Assembly (NCBI RefSeq): GCF_008704395.1
Contig: NZ_CP023695.1
Location: forward strand, 7,006,001-7,070,000
DNA from: Streptomyces alboniger
Lineage (GTDB): Bacteria > Actinomycetota > Actinomycetes > Streptomycetales > Streptomycetaceae
Length of the DNA: 64,000 nucleotides
Direction of reading: 5' to 3'
Position numbers and translations under genes: made by a program. Below the pieces are notes generated by a model, which saw nothing but the letters and a program-made list of their open reading frames with translations, was not told the origin of the DNA and did no database searches. Below, one piece after another: positions 16,836 through 24,679 of the stretch (within the stretch, counting starts at the first letter, position 1; the number at the start of each line of letters is the position of its first letter).

Positions 16836-17713
16836 CGCTGCTCCTTGTGCCAGGCCTGGACGGCCAGTTGGTAGTCCCGCTCGGTACCGCCGAGGAAGCG
16901 GTCACGGAAGGCGCCCCACGCCTCGGGGTCGGCCGCGGCGGTGGCGTACGCCTTCTGGAAGGGCTCGTCGCGGCCGTAGTCGGGCACGCAGGAGGTGAAG
17001 TGCGCGCCCTGGGGTGTCTGTGTCACTCCCGTCACCGAGTGCCGTGAGATCAGCAGTGTCTGGGGCGCCGCGTGCTCGGCGAGCCCCCCGGCGGCGTCTA
17101 CGAGCCGTTCGCACGAGACGTACGCGGTGTCGGAGGCCTCGCAGAACAGGTCGTCGAAGTAGGGGTCGGGGCCCAGATACCGGGCGTTGCCGAAGCGGTC
17201 GGCGCGGTTCATGTGCACCAGCGCCGCGTCCATCCGCAGGGCCGGCACCGCGACGAGCCGCTCTCCGTCCTCGTACGGTGAAGTGACCGTGCGCAGCTGG
17301 GGGTTGACCCGCAGGACATCCGATCCGAGGCCCGCGCGGACGGGCAGGAAGGGCAGCCGCTGGGCGCCCGCGGTGAGGCCCTGCATGAACATCGCCTCGT
17401 CCAGCTCGACGAGTTCGAAGTCGCCACGCTCGCGTGCCGCCCTGAAATGCGGCTCCAGAGGGATCGAGTCGAGCGTCGTGAACGCCGTGACCAGCTTGCG
17501 GATCCGGCCCGCGGCGGCGAGCAGACCGATGTCCGGGCCGCCGTACGAGACGACGGTCAGGTCCGTGACGCCGGACCTCAGCAGGGCGCGCACCAGTGCC
17601 ATCGGCTTGCGGCGCGAACCCCAGCCGCCGATGCCGAGTGTCATCCCGCTCTCCAGGCGCCCCACGATCTCGTCGGGCGTCATCGCCTTGCCCGTCCGTG
17701 CCGAGTGCGTCAT
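16832..17713 (-). CDS. ipdA: IpdA, alpha subunit of COCHEA-CoA hydrolase
   Basis: The predicted protein has 293 residues, with an ATG at 17713 that overlaps the echA20 stop. It has the CoA-transferase alpha fold: ESGMTLGIGGWGSRRKPMAL, then VVSYGGPDIGLLAAAGRI, and VHMNRADRFGNARYLGPDPYFDDLF. Length and the paired beta subunit match mycobacterial IpdA (Rv3551). With IpdB it should open ring C in the cytosol. The much longer open frame upstream of 17713 is antisense or out of frame to echA20 and is not coding. Confidence 0.87.
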   Translation of the reverse strand: MTHSARTGKAMTPDEIVGRLESGMTLGIGGWGSRRKPMALVRALLRSGVTDLTVVSYGGPDIGLLAAAGRIRKLVTAFTTLDSIPLEPHFRAARERGDFELVELDEAMFMQGLTAGAQRLPFLPVRAGLGSDVLRVNPQLRTVTSPYEDGERLVAVPALRMDAALVHMNRADRFGNARYLGPDPYFDDLFCEASDTAYVSCERLVDAAGGLAEHAAPQTLLISRHSVTGVTQTPQGAHFTSCVPDYGRDEPFQKAYATAAADPEAWGAFRDRFLGGTERDYQLAVQAWHKEQR

Positions 17714-18471
17714 GCCCTGCCCTTCCCTTGGGTCTGGGTCCCGAAGCCCGCACGGGCACGGTCGGCGAGACCGCTCAGGTTCGCCTCGAAGGTGAAGCCC
17801 TGCTCGAAGCGGTAGCTGCGGTGGACGTCGACCGGGTCGATGCCGTTGATCGCGGCCTTCGCCAGGCGCAGCAGGGTGCCGTCCTTGCGGGCGATCTCGC
17901 ATGCCAGCTCCACGGCCGTTTCGAGCAGCTCCGGGCGCGGGACCACCTGCCACACCGAACCGTGCGCGTGCAGCTCGGCGGCCGTCACCGTGCGCGCGGT
18001 GTAGTAGAGCGCGCGCATCAGGTGCTGCGGGACCAGGCGGGACAGGTGCGTGGCCGCGCCCAGCGCGCCCCGGTCCAGCTCGGGCAGACCGAAGGTGGCG
18101 TCCTCGCTGGCCACGATCGCGTCCGCGTTGCCCACGAGGCCTATGCCGCCGCCCAGGCAGAAGCCGTGCACGGCGGCGACGACCGGCACCTCGCAGTCGT
18201 ACACCGCGGAAAAGGCCGCGGCGCAGCCGCGGTTGGCGCCGATCAGCGCGCCGTGGCCGCTGTCGCGGCGGATCTCCTTGATGTCCACGCCCGCGTTGAA
18301 CCCCCGGCCCTCGGCGGCCAGCACCACACAGCGCGTGGCGGGATCGCGCCCCGCGTCGCGCACGGCGTCGGCCAGGTCGAACCACCCGCGCACGGGCAGG
18401 GCGTTGACAGGCGGGTGGTCGACGGTGACGACGGCCACGCCCTTGTCCGGGACGGAGGTGGAGACAGACAT
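17710..18471 (-). CDS. echA20: EchA20-like enoyl-CoA hydratase/isomerase family hydrolase
   Basis: The predicted protein has 253 residues, started at the ATG at 18471. It has the crotonase fold with oxyanion-hole segments GRGFNAGVDIKEIRRD and HGFCLGGGIGLVGNADAI and the FGLPELDRGALGAATHL region. In mycobacteria EchA20 is the ring D hydrolase that converts HIEC-CoA to COCHEA-CoA, the substrate of IpdAB. It is the first gene of the echA20-ipdA-ipdB-ipdC operon, the same content and order as Rv3550-Rv3553. It diverges from an SDR gene across KstR2-type operator B. Confidence 0.85.
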   Translation of the reverse strand: MSVSTSVPDKGVAVVTVDHPPVNALPVRGWFDLADAVRDAGRDPATRCVVLAAEGRGFNAGVDIKEIRRDSGHGALIGANRGCAAAFSAVYDCEVPVVAAVHGFCLGGGIGLVGNADAIVASEDATFGLPELDRGALGAATHLSRLVPQHLMRALYYTARTVTAAELHAHGSVWQVVPRPELLETAVELACEIARKDGTLLRLAKAAINGIDPVDVHRSYRFEQGFTFEANLSGLADRARAGFGTQTQGKGRA

Positions 18472-18481
18472 CAGCAGATCC

Positions 18482-18535
18482 GCTACCTTTCGACCACACG
18501 CCTTCAACCAAACATTTGTTAGTTCGAAAGGTAGC
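18482..18535. repeat. Perfect 12-bp inverted repeat framing operator B
   Basis: GCTACCTTTCGA (18482-18493) and TCGAAAGGTAGC (18524-18535) are exact reverse complements separated by 30 bp. Each arm supplies a GAAAGG sequence upstream of one of the two divergent start codons (18471 and 18540), so ribosome sites and symmetry coincide. The operator at 18507-18520 lies between them. Confidence 0.85.
18507..18520. promoter_or_regulatory. KstR2-type operator B
   Basis: ACCAAACATTTGTT is the reverse complement of AACAAATGTTTGGT, which differs from operator A (9222-9235) at one base. It lies between echA20 (minus strand) and the SDR gene at 18540 (plus strand). It fits the KstR2 palindrome AnCAAGnnCTTGnT with two differences. 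Confidence 0.78.
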
Positions 18536-18539
18536 AGCG

Positions 18540-19304
18540 ATGACTGACACCCGACAGGTCGTCGTCGTCACCGGCGGCACCCGCGGCGTCGGCGCCGGAA
18601 TCGCCCGCGGCTTCCTCGCCGCCGGGGCGCGGGTCGTCGTCTGCGCCCGTAGACCGCCCGACAAGCCGGTCGAAGCGGCAGGCGCAACCGCCGAGTTCCG
18701 TGCGCTCGACCTGCGGGACGCGGCAGCCGCCCCCGCCTTCCTCCACGAAGTGGCCGCCGCCCACGGCGCGGTGGACGCCCTCGTGAACAACGCGGGCGGC
18801 ACGCCCTTCGGCCTCCTCGCCAACACCGCCCCGGCCCGCCAGGCCAGGATCGTCGAACTGAACCTGCTCGCCCCGCTGTACGCCTCGCTCGCCGCGTACG
18901 ACGTGATGCGCACCCAGGAGGCGGGCGGCAGCATCACGATGATCGGCAGCGTCAGCGGCACCCGGCCCTCGCCGGGCAGCGGGGCGTACGGCGCCGCGAA
19001 GGCGGGCCTGGAGAACCTCGCGCGGACCATGGCGGTCGAATGGGCCCCCGCCGTACGGGTCAACACGGTCGTCCTCGGCCTCGCCCGCACCGAGAGCGCC
19101 CATCTGCACTACGGCGACGACGAGGGCCTCGCACGGGTCGCCCGCACGGTCCCGCTCGGCCGCCTCGCCGACCCCTCCGACGTCGCCGACGCCTGCGTCT
19201 TCCTCGCCTCCGCCCGCGCCCGCTACATCAGCGGCGCCGCACTCCACCTGCACGGCGGCGGTGAACGCCCCGCCTTCTTGGACGCCGCCCCCGTAAACCA
19301 CTGA
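18540..19304 (+). CDS. Short-chain dehydrogenase/reductase of the HIP cluster (Rv3549c-like)
   Basis: The predicted protein has 254 residues. The ATG at 18540 lies nine bases after AAAGG in the inverted-repeat arm. It is a classical SDR with TGGTRGVGAGIA, NNAGG, and the catalytic GSVSGTRPSPGSGAYGAAKAG. It is divergent from echA20 and followed after 50 bp by another SDR, as Rv3549c and Rv3548c are beside echA20 in M. tuberculosis. A role in oxidising a hydroxyacyl-CoA intermediate of rings C/D is inferred from this context; the exact step is not established here. Confidence 0.78.
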   Translation: MTDTRQVVVVTGGTRGVGAGIARGFLAAGARVVVCARRPPDKPVEAAGATAEFRALDLRDAAAAPAFLHEVAAAHGAVDALVNNAGGTPFGLLANTAPARQARIVELNLLAPLYASLAAYDVMRTQEAGGSITMIGSVSGTRPSPGSGAYGAAKAGLENLARTMAVEWAPAVRVNTVVLGLARTESAHLHYGDDEGLARVARTVPLGRLADPSDVADACVFLASARARYISGAALHLHGGGERPAFLDAAPVNH

Positions 19305-19354
19305 AGTCCCCCAGCTGAAGCCCACCAACTGAACTCCACCAAGGGAGTCGTCGC

Positions 19355-20326
19355 ATGGCCGCAGACGCCACGTCAGCCGTCACACCGCCGCCCGCCCCGG
19401 CCGGGATCTGCGCGGGCCGCGTCGTGATCGTCACGGGCGCGGGCCGCGGTCTCGGCCGTGCTCACGCGCGCGCATATGCGGCCGAGGGCGCCAAGGTCGT
19501 CGTCAACGACCTCGGTGTGGGACCGGACGGCTCCGGCGAGTCGGACGGTCCCGGGGAGCCCGGCGGACCCGCGCACGCCGTGGCCGAGGAGATCCGCGCC
19601 GCGGGCGGTGAGGCCGTCGCGCACGGCGGCGACATCGCGACGCCCGAGGGCGCGGCCTCACTGGTGCGGGCAGCCCTCGACACGTACGGGCGCCTGGACA
19701 CGCTCGTCAACAACGCGGGCTTCCTGCGCGACCGGATGCTGGTCAACCTCGACGAGGACGACTGGGACGCCGTCATGAGGGTTCACCTCAAGGGCCACTT
19801 CCTCCCCCTGAAGCATGCCTCGGGCCACTGGCGGGCCGAGGCGAAGGCCGGGCGCGTGCCGCACGCGTGCGTGGTCAACACCAGCTCGGGGGCGGGCCTC
19901 CAGGGGAGCGTCGGGCAGGGCAACTACAGCGCCGCCAAGGCCGGAATCCTCGGCCTCACTCTGGTCGCCGCCGCCGAACTGGCTGCCTACGGAGTGCGGG
20001 TGAACGCCATCGCCCCCACCGCCCGCACCCGTATGACGGAACGGACCTTCGCCGACACGATGGCCGTTCCCGAACCCTGCGCCTTCGACGCGATGGCCCC
20101 GGGGAACGTCTCCCCGCTGGTCGTCTGGCTCGGCTCCACCGCCTCCGCGGGCGTCACCGGCCGCGTCTTCGAGGCGGAAGCGGGCCGCATCACGGTCATG
20201 GAGGGCTGGCGCCCCGGCCCCACCGCGGACAAGGGCGTCCGCTGGACCCCGTCCGAGGCGGGCGAGGCGGCCCGCGGACTCCTCGCCGACGCGGAGCCAC
20301 CGCGGCCGGTGTACGGGGCGCGGTGA
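19355..20326 (+). CDS. Long SDR, MFE-2-like 3-hydroxyacyl-CoA dehydrogenase (Rv3548c-like)
   Basis: The predicted protein has 323 residues, longer than classical SDRs. The cofactor motif VTGAGRGLGRAHA is followed by an extended loop (VVVNDLGVGPDGSGESDGPG). The catalytic part reads VVNTSSGAGLQGSVGQGNYSAAKAG, and a C-terminal tail runs to VYGAR. This resembles the dehydrogenase half of peroxisomal multifunctional enzyme 2, which oxidises 3-hydroxyacyl-CoA. It is the last gene of the operator-B plus-strand transcript and converges on pcaD. A ribosome-site-like AGGGAG lies before the ATG. Confidence 0.8.
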   Translation: MAADATSAVTPPPAPAGICAGRVVIVTGAGRGLGRAHARAYAAEGAKVVVNDLGVGPDGSGESDGPGEPGGPAHAVAEEIRAAGGEAVAHGGDIATPEGAASLVRAALDTYGRLDTLVNNAGFLRDRMLVNLDEDDWDAVMRVHLKGHFLPLKHASGHWRAEAKAGRVPHACVVNTSSGAGLQGSVGQGNYSAAKAGILGLTLVAAAELAAYGVRVNAIAPTARTRMTERTFADTMAVPEPCAFDAMAPGNVSPLVVWLGSTASAGVTGRVFEAEAGRITVMEGWRPGPTADKGVRWTPSEAGEAARGLLADAEPPRPVYGAR

Positions 20327-20363
20327 GCCGCGACGGGCCCTCACTCGACCTCGCCGGCCGCCG

Positions 20364-20386
20364 GCGCGGTCCTGGTACCAGGGCGC
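20364..20386. terminator. Hairpin between convergent SDR and pcaD genes
   Basis: The palindrome CCTGGTACCAGG (20371-20382) is extended by flanking GCGC sequences on both sides. It lies in the 61-bp gap between two convergent stop codons. There is no T-tract, which is common for Streptomyces terminators. Confidence 0.45.
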
Positions 20387-20387
20387 C

Positions 20388-21194
20388 CTAGTACCGCGCG
20401 GCTGTGTCGCTGCTCTCCGCCCCCGCCGGGGCGGCGAAATGGGCGCGCAAGGCCGCGGCTACGGCGGCCGGGCGTTCCGCCGGCGCCAAGTGGGAGGCGT
20501 CCGAGAGTTCCATGAGGGACGCGCCCGGTACGGCGTCGGCGATCTCCCTGGCGTGGGCGGGCGGCGTCGCCGGATCCTCGCGGCCGGCGAGCACCAGCGT
20601 GGGCACGGCGATCGACGCCAGGGAGCCCCGCAGGTCGTACGCGGCCAGGGCGTCACAGCACGCGGCGTACGCGCCCGGATCGACGGCCAGGTGGTCCGCC
20701 ACCAGGGCGGGCACCGTGAAGCCGGGTGTGAACCACCGTTGCGGCGCCGCCCGTACGAACTGGGCCAGGCCCTCCCGGCGCACGGTCGCGGCCCGCTGCC
20801 GCCACGGTTCGGCGCCGCCGAAGTGGGCCGAGGTGCAGACCGCCGCGAGGCGCGTCACGCGCTCGGGGTGGTGGGCGGCGAGGTGAAGTCCCACGGCGCC
20901 GCCGAGCGAGACACCCGCGTACGCGAAGCGGTCGACGCCGAGCGAGTCGGCCAGCGCCAGGACGAGCCCCGCGAGATCGGCGACCGTGGCGCCGGGCCCG
21001 ATCAGACCGGCGGGGGAGCGGCCGTGGCCGGGCAGGTCCCAGCGCACGACCCGGTGGGCGGCGGCGAGTTCGGGCGCGACCCCGTCCCACAGGGCCATCG
21101 AGGTGCCGAGGGACGGGCCGAGGAGGAGCGGGGGAGCGCTCTGCGGCCCCTCGGCGGTGTGGTGCGGCAGCTTGCCGGTCGTGTCGATGGTCAA
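20388..21194 (-). CDS. pcaD: 3-oxoadipate enol-lactonase, without the fused decarboxylase
   Basis: The predicted protein has 268 residues. The only good start is a TTG at 21194 that overlaps the pcaB stop (TTGA). It is an alpha/beta hydrolase with nucleophile elbow GVSLGG, oxyanion segment LGPSLGTSM and the terminal His in SDASHLAPAERP. PcaD hydrolyses 3-oxoadipate enol-lactone to 3-oxoadipate. In many streptomycetes this gene is pcaL, fused to a C-terminal 4-carboxymuconolactone decarboxylase (PcaC) domain. Here the protein ends just after the hydrolase domain (SSDTAARY), so the decarboxylase must be encoded elsewhere. Confidence 0.87.
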   Translation of the reverse strand: MTIDTTGKLPHHTAEGPQSAPPLLLGPSLGTSMALWDGVAPELAAAHRVVRWDLPGHGRSPAGLIGPGATVADLAGLVLALADSLGVDRFAYAGVSLGGAVGLHLAAHHPERVTRLAAVCTSAHFGGAEPWRQRAATVRREGLAQFVRAAPQRWFTPGFTVPALVADHLAVDPGAYAACCDALAAYDLRGSLASIAVPTLVLAGREDPATPPAHAREIADAVPGASLMELSDASHLAPAERPAAVAAALRAHFAAPAGAESSDTAARY

Positions 21195-22546
21195 CGTCGC
21201 TCCAGGGCGCGGTCGGTGAGGGTGGCGGCGGAGCCGGTGTAGCGGGCGGGGTCGGTGAGTTCGGTGAGGTCCACGTCCTTCAGGCCGGGCTCTTCCGCGA
21301 GGACTTGCGCGAGTGTGCGCCCCTCGGCGTGAACACGCCGGGCCGCGTCGGTCAGGAGCCGCTGCGCGCGGGCGCGGCCGAGCAGCGGCGTCAGCTCGGC
21401 GGCGAGCCGCTCGGAGACGATCAGCCCGCCGGTGAGATCGAGGTGGGCGCGCATGGCCTGCGGGTGGACGCGCAGATCCTCGGCCATCTCGGCCGCGTCC
21501 CGGGCGGCGCCGCCGGTCAGGCGGAGCAGGTCGCGCAGCGGCTCCCACTCGGCGTGCCAGGCACCCGCCGGCCGCTCGTCCTCGGCGGCCAGCGAGCCGT
21601 GCAGGGTCGCCGCGAGGGCGGGCGCGCGGCGCGCGGCGGCGGCGATGAGGGTGGCGCGGACCGGGTTCGCCTTGTGGGGCATCGCGGACGAGCCGCCCCC
21701 TGCTCCTTCCGACAGCTCGGCGATCTCGGTGCGGGAGAGCGTGAGGACGTCCGCGGCCGCCTTGCCGAGGGCTCCCGCGGTGAAGGCGAGGGCGGCCGCG
21801 AGGTCGGCGACGGGGGTACGAAGGGCGTGCCAGGGCAGCAGCGGCTCGGCCAGCCCCAGCTCGCGCGCGTAGGCCGTCACAAGGCTCCCACCGGCCTCGT
21901 CGACCACCCGGCGCCCCTCGCCCCCATACAGCCCATCCATCCCGTACACCCCGAACACCGCCAAGGTCCCCGCCGCGCCCCCCAGTTGCGCCGGCAGCGT
22001 CCCCCGGGCCCCCGCGACCCGGTCCCGCGCGTCGAGCACGAGCGAGCGCCACCCCGCCGCCTTCAGACCGAAGGTCGTCGGCACCGCGTGCTGCGTCAGC
22101 GTGCGGCCCGGCATCACCGTGTCCCGGTGCCGCGCCGCGAGACGCGCCAGGGCGCCTTCCGTGCGGGCCAGGTCCGCGAGGAGCAGGTCCAGCGTCCGGG
22201 CGCAGAGCAGCATCAGAGCCGTGTCGAGGATGTCCTGGCTCGTCGCGCCCCGGTGGACGTAGGGCGCCGCGTGGGCGGGCACCGCCGCGGTCAGGTCCGC
22301 CACCAGGGGGATCACCGGGTTCCCGCCCTCCCGCGCGCGGAGCGCGAGGGAACGGGCGTCGAAGCGGCTCGCGTCCGAGGCCGCTCGGGTGACCGCCGAG
22401 GCCGCCTCCCCGGGGGCGAGACCGACCGCCGCCTGGGCGCGGGTCAGCGCCGCCTCCGCGTCCAGCAGCGCCTGGAGGAAGGCAAGGTCGCTCGTCGCCT
22501 CCTCGGCGGCGGAACCCGCCGGGCCGGGGGAGAACAGGCCGCTCAC
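21191..22546 (-). CDS. pcaB: 3-carboxy-cis,cis-muconate cycloisomerase
   Basis: The predicted protein has 451 residues, with a GTG start overlapping the pcaG stop (GTGA). It belongs to the fumarase/argininosuccinate lyase superfamily and shows its signature GGSSAMPHKANPVRA. It also shows the N-terminal HRGATSQDILDTALML region and RTLTQHAVPTTFGLKAA. PcaB converts 3-carboxy-cis,cis-muconate to 4-carboxymuconolactone in the protocatechuate branch of the beta-ketoadipate pathway. The C-terminal domain is present, giving the usual family length. Confidence 0.92.
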   Translation of the reverse strand: MSGLFSPGPAGSAAEEATSDLAFLQALLDAEAALTRAQAAVGLAPGEAASAVTRAASDASRFDARSLALRAREGGNPVIPLVADLTAAVPAHAAPYVHRGATSQDILDTALMLLCARTLDLLLADLARTEGALARLAARHRDTVMPGRTLTQHAVPTTFGLKAAGWRSLVLDARDRVAGARGTLPAQLGGAAGTLAVFGVYGMDGLYGGEGRRVVDEAGGSLVTAYARELGLAEPLLPWHALRTPVADLAAALAFTAGALGKAAADVLTLSRTEIAELSEGAGGGSSAMPHKANPVRATLIAAAARRAPALAATLHGSLAAEDERPAGAWHAEWEPLRDLLRLTGGAARDAAEMAEDLRVHPQAMRAHLDLTGGLIVSERLAAELTPLLGRARAQRLLTDAARRVHAEGRTLAQVLAEEPGLKDVDLTELTDPARYTGSAATLTDRALERR

Positions 22547-23112
22547 GGGAACTCCAGGAAGACCGTCTCGCCCGCCCCTTGGAGCCGGATGTCGAACCGG
22601 AACGTGCGCGGGGCCTCGCTGCGCGCGATCAGCGTGGCGCGCCGGTCCGCGTCCAGGGAGCCGAGGAGCGCGTCACCGGGTTCGTCCACCACGTACGCGC
22701 GCGTGTAGAGGTGATGCAGCAGCCCGCGCGCGAAGACGGCGATCGAGATGTACGAGACGCCGCCCGGCGGCAGCGTCCGCACCGCCCAGTGGCCGTCCGC
22801 GTCCGTCGGCACCCGGCCGAATCCGGTGAACGCGACCCCGTCGCGCCCGATGGCCCGTCCCGTCACGGGGTCGTGCCGCAGCGACCCGGGCGCTCCTGTC
22901 AGCGAGCCGTCCGGGGCGGGCTGCCAGGTCTCTATCAGGGCGTCGGGGACGGGCTGCCCCGCGCCGTCGTACACGTACCCGTGCAGCGTGAGGGTGTCCG
23001 GGTGGCCGTCGGGCGCGACCTCACCGCCGCGCGGGAAGGGCAGCGCGTAGCCGTAGAAGGGGCCGACGGTCTGGGAGGGCGTGGGCAGCGGCGGGCGAGC
23101 GTGCGGGGGCAT
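22543..23112 (-). CDS. pcaG: Protocatechuate 3,4-dioxygenase alpha subunit
   Basis: The predicted protein has 189 residues, with an ATG at 23112 sharing one base with the pcaH stop. It has the intradiol dioxygenase beta-sandwich, with TPSQTVGPFYGYALPF near the N-terminus, ALIETWQPAPDG and GFGRVPTDADGHWAVRTL. The alpha subunit lacks the iron ligands, which sit in PcaH. The enzyme opens protocatechuate to 3-carboxy-cis,cis-muconate with molecular oxygen. The upstream in-frame extension is a shadow over pcaH. Confidence 0.92.
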   Translation of the reverse strand: MPPHARPPLPTPSQTVGPFYGYALPFPRGGEVAPDGHPDTLTLHGYVYDGAGQPVPDALIETWQPAPDGSLTGAPGSLRHDPVTGRAIGRDGVAFTGFGRVPTDADGHWAVRTLPPGGVSYISIAVFARGLLHHLYTRAYVVDEPGDALLGSLDADRRATLIARSEAPRTFRFDIRLQGAGETVFLEFP

Positions 23113-23918
23113 CAGTGGGGGGCGCCTTCCTCGAAGAAGGTCGCGGACGGGCCGTCCAGGACGATGTCCCAGCGGTGGCCGAGCGACCACTCGGGGACGG
23201 ACAGATCGTGGTCGTACGCGCAGACGAGACGCCGGCGCGCGGACTCGTCTGTCACCGAGCGCAGCACCGGGTCGTAGGGGAGGAGCGGGTCCCCGGGGAA
23301 GTACATCTGAGTGACCAGGCGCTGGGTGAACGCCGTGCCGAAGAGCGAGAAGTGGATGTGCGCGGGACGCCAGGCGTTGACGTGATTGCGCCACGGATAG
23401 GCGCCCGGCTTGATGGTCGTGAAGGAGTACGCACCGTCGTCGTCGGTCAGGCAGCGGCCGAAGCCCGTGAAGTGCGGGTCGAGGGGCGCGGGGTGCTGGT
23501 CCAGCTGGTGGGCGTACCGGCCGGACGCGTTGGCCTGCCACAGCTCGACCAACTGGCCGCGCACCGGCCGCCCGCGCCGGTCGAGGACCCGGCCGGACAC
23601 GGTGATCCGCTCGCCCAGCGGCTCGCCCTGGTGCTGTCGCGTCAGATCGCGGTCCAGGGCGGTGACGTCGGTGACGCCGAACGCGGGGCCGCTCAGCTCC
23701 ACCGCCTCGGGGTCGCGCAGCGGGACCAGCGGCTGCTTGGGGTGGCGGAAGTGGCTGCTGCGGTAGGGCGGGTAGTCGCGTGGCGGATGGTGCCGGGCGG
23801 TCGAGGCACCCTGCGCCTTGGCGACCTCGGCGTCTATCGCGCCCTGGCTGAGCCCGTCGGGCAGCGGCTCGGCGGACGGCGAGGAAGGGTTCGGGGAGGA
23901 GGAAGTGGTCAGGGTCAT
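23112..23918 (-). CDS. pcaH: Protocatechuate 3,4-dioxygenase beta subunit
   Basis: The predicted protein has 268 residues from the ATG at 23918, preceded by CAGGAG; an ATG at 23945 is possible and adds nine residues. The catalytic subunit carries the iron ligands in the segments ASGRYAHQLDQH (Tyr), PGAYPWRNHVN (Tyr) and AWRPAHIHFSLFG (His-x-His). An N-terminal DUF-like helix (SQGAIDAEVAKA) is typical of PcaH. The gap of 113 bp to pcaJ upstream is where pcaF stands in the S. coelicolor operon (from memory), but no gene is present. Confidence 0.92.
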   Translation of the reverse strand: MTLTTSSSPNPSSPSAEPLPDGLSQGAIDAEVAKAQGASTARHHPPRDYPPYRSSHFRHPKQPLVPLRDPEAVELSGPAFGVTDVTALDRDLTRQHQGEPLGERITVSGRVLDRRGRPVRGQLVELWQANASGRYAHQLDQHPAPLDPHFTGFGRCLTDDDGAYSFTTIKPGAYPWRNHVNAWRPAHIHFSLFGTAFTQRLVTQMYFPGDPLLPYDPVLRSVTDESARRRLVCAYDHDLSVPEWSLGHRWDIVLDGPSATFFEEGAPH

Positions 23919-24031
23919 CTCTTGCGGCTCCTGGTGTGCGGCCATGCGTCGGTGACTCCGTAAGGGCGTGACGGCGGGGCAGGTGGGTCAGGCGCGTCGG
24001 GCAGCGGTGACGCCGCGGGTACCCCGCCTGC

Positions 24032-24679
24032 TCACGACGCGCCCCCGGCCGGCAGCAGAACCTCCGCCCCGGTCCTTGCGACGACCTCCTCGGCTCCGAC
24101 CCCCGGGGCCAGTTCGGCCAGCTCAAGACCCTGCTCTGTCACGTCCAGCACGCACAGATCGGTGATGATCCGGTCCACGCACCCCTTGCCGGTCAACGGC
24201 AGCCCGCACTCCTCGACGACCTTCGGGGCGCCGTCCTTGGCGGTGTGCGTCATGACGGCGATGACCGTGCGGGCACCGTGCACCAGGTCCATCGCCCCGC
24301 CGATCCCGGTGATCATCTTGCCGGGGACCGCCCAGTTGGCGAGGTCCCCGCGCGCGGAGACCTGCATCGCGCCGAGCACGGCGACATCGATGTGGCCGCC
24401 GCGGATCATCCCGAAGGAGAGCGCCGAGTCGAAGAAGGAGGCGCCGGGCAGCACGGTCACGGTCTCCTTGCCCGCGTTGATCAGGTCCGGGTCGACCTCG
24501 GTCTCGGTGGGATAGGGGCCCACGCCGAGGATGCCGTTCTCGGACTCCAGGATCACCTCCACACCCGGGGGCAGGTGGTTGGGGATCAGAGTGGGCAGGC
24601 CGATGCCCAGGTTCACGTACTGGCCGTCGCGGAGTTCGCGTGCCGCGCGGGCGGCCATCTGCTCACGGGTCCAGGGCAT
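24032..24679 (-). CDS. pcaJ: 3-oxoadipate CoA-transferase subunit B
   Basis: The predicted protein has 215 residues, with an ATG at 24679 sharing one base with the pcaI stop. It is a class I CoA-transferase beta subunit with the active-site glutamate in [16 protein letters not shown]. Other family segments are [14 protein letters not shown] and [14 protein letters not shown]. With PcaI it moves CoA from succinyl-CoA to 3-oxoadipate, producing beta-ketoadipyl-CoA in the cytosol. Confidence 0.93.
   Translation of the reverse strand: MPWTREQMAARAARELRDGQYVNLGIGLPTLIPNHLPPGVEVILESENGILGVGPYPTETEVDPDLINAGKETVTVLPGASFFDSALSFGMIRGGHIDVAVLGAMQVSARGDLANWAVPGKMITGIGGAMDLVHGARTVIAVMTHTAKDGAPKVVEECGLPLTGKGCVDRIITDLCVLDVTEQGLELAELAPGVGAEEVVARTGAEVLLPAGGAS

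Noticed and set aside
16044..17713. IpdAB as a second 3-oxoadipate CoA-transferase
   Set aside because: The ESENGILG active-site segment seen in PcaJ is absent, and the operon content matches ipdABC rather than pcaIJ.
20327..20387. A remnant of the PcaC domain downstream of pcaD
   Set aside because: The 61-bp gap contains only a palindrome and no decarboxylase-like codons in any frame.
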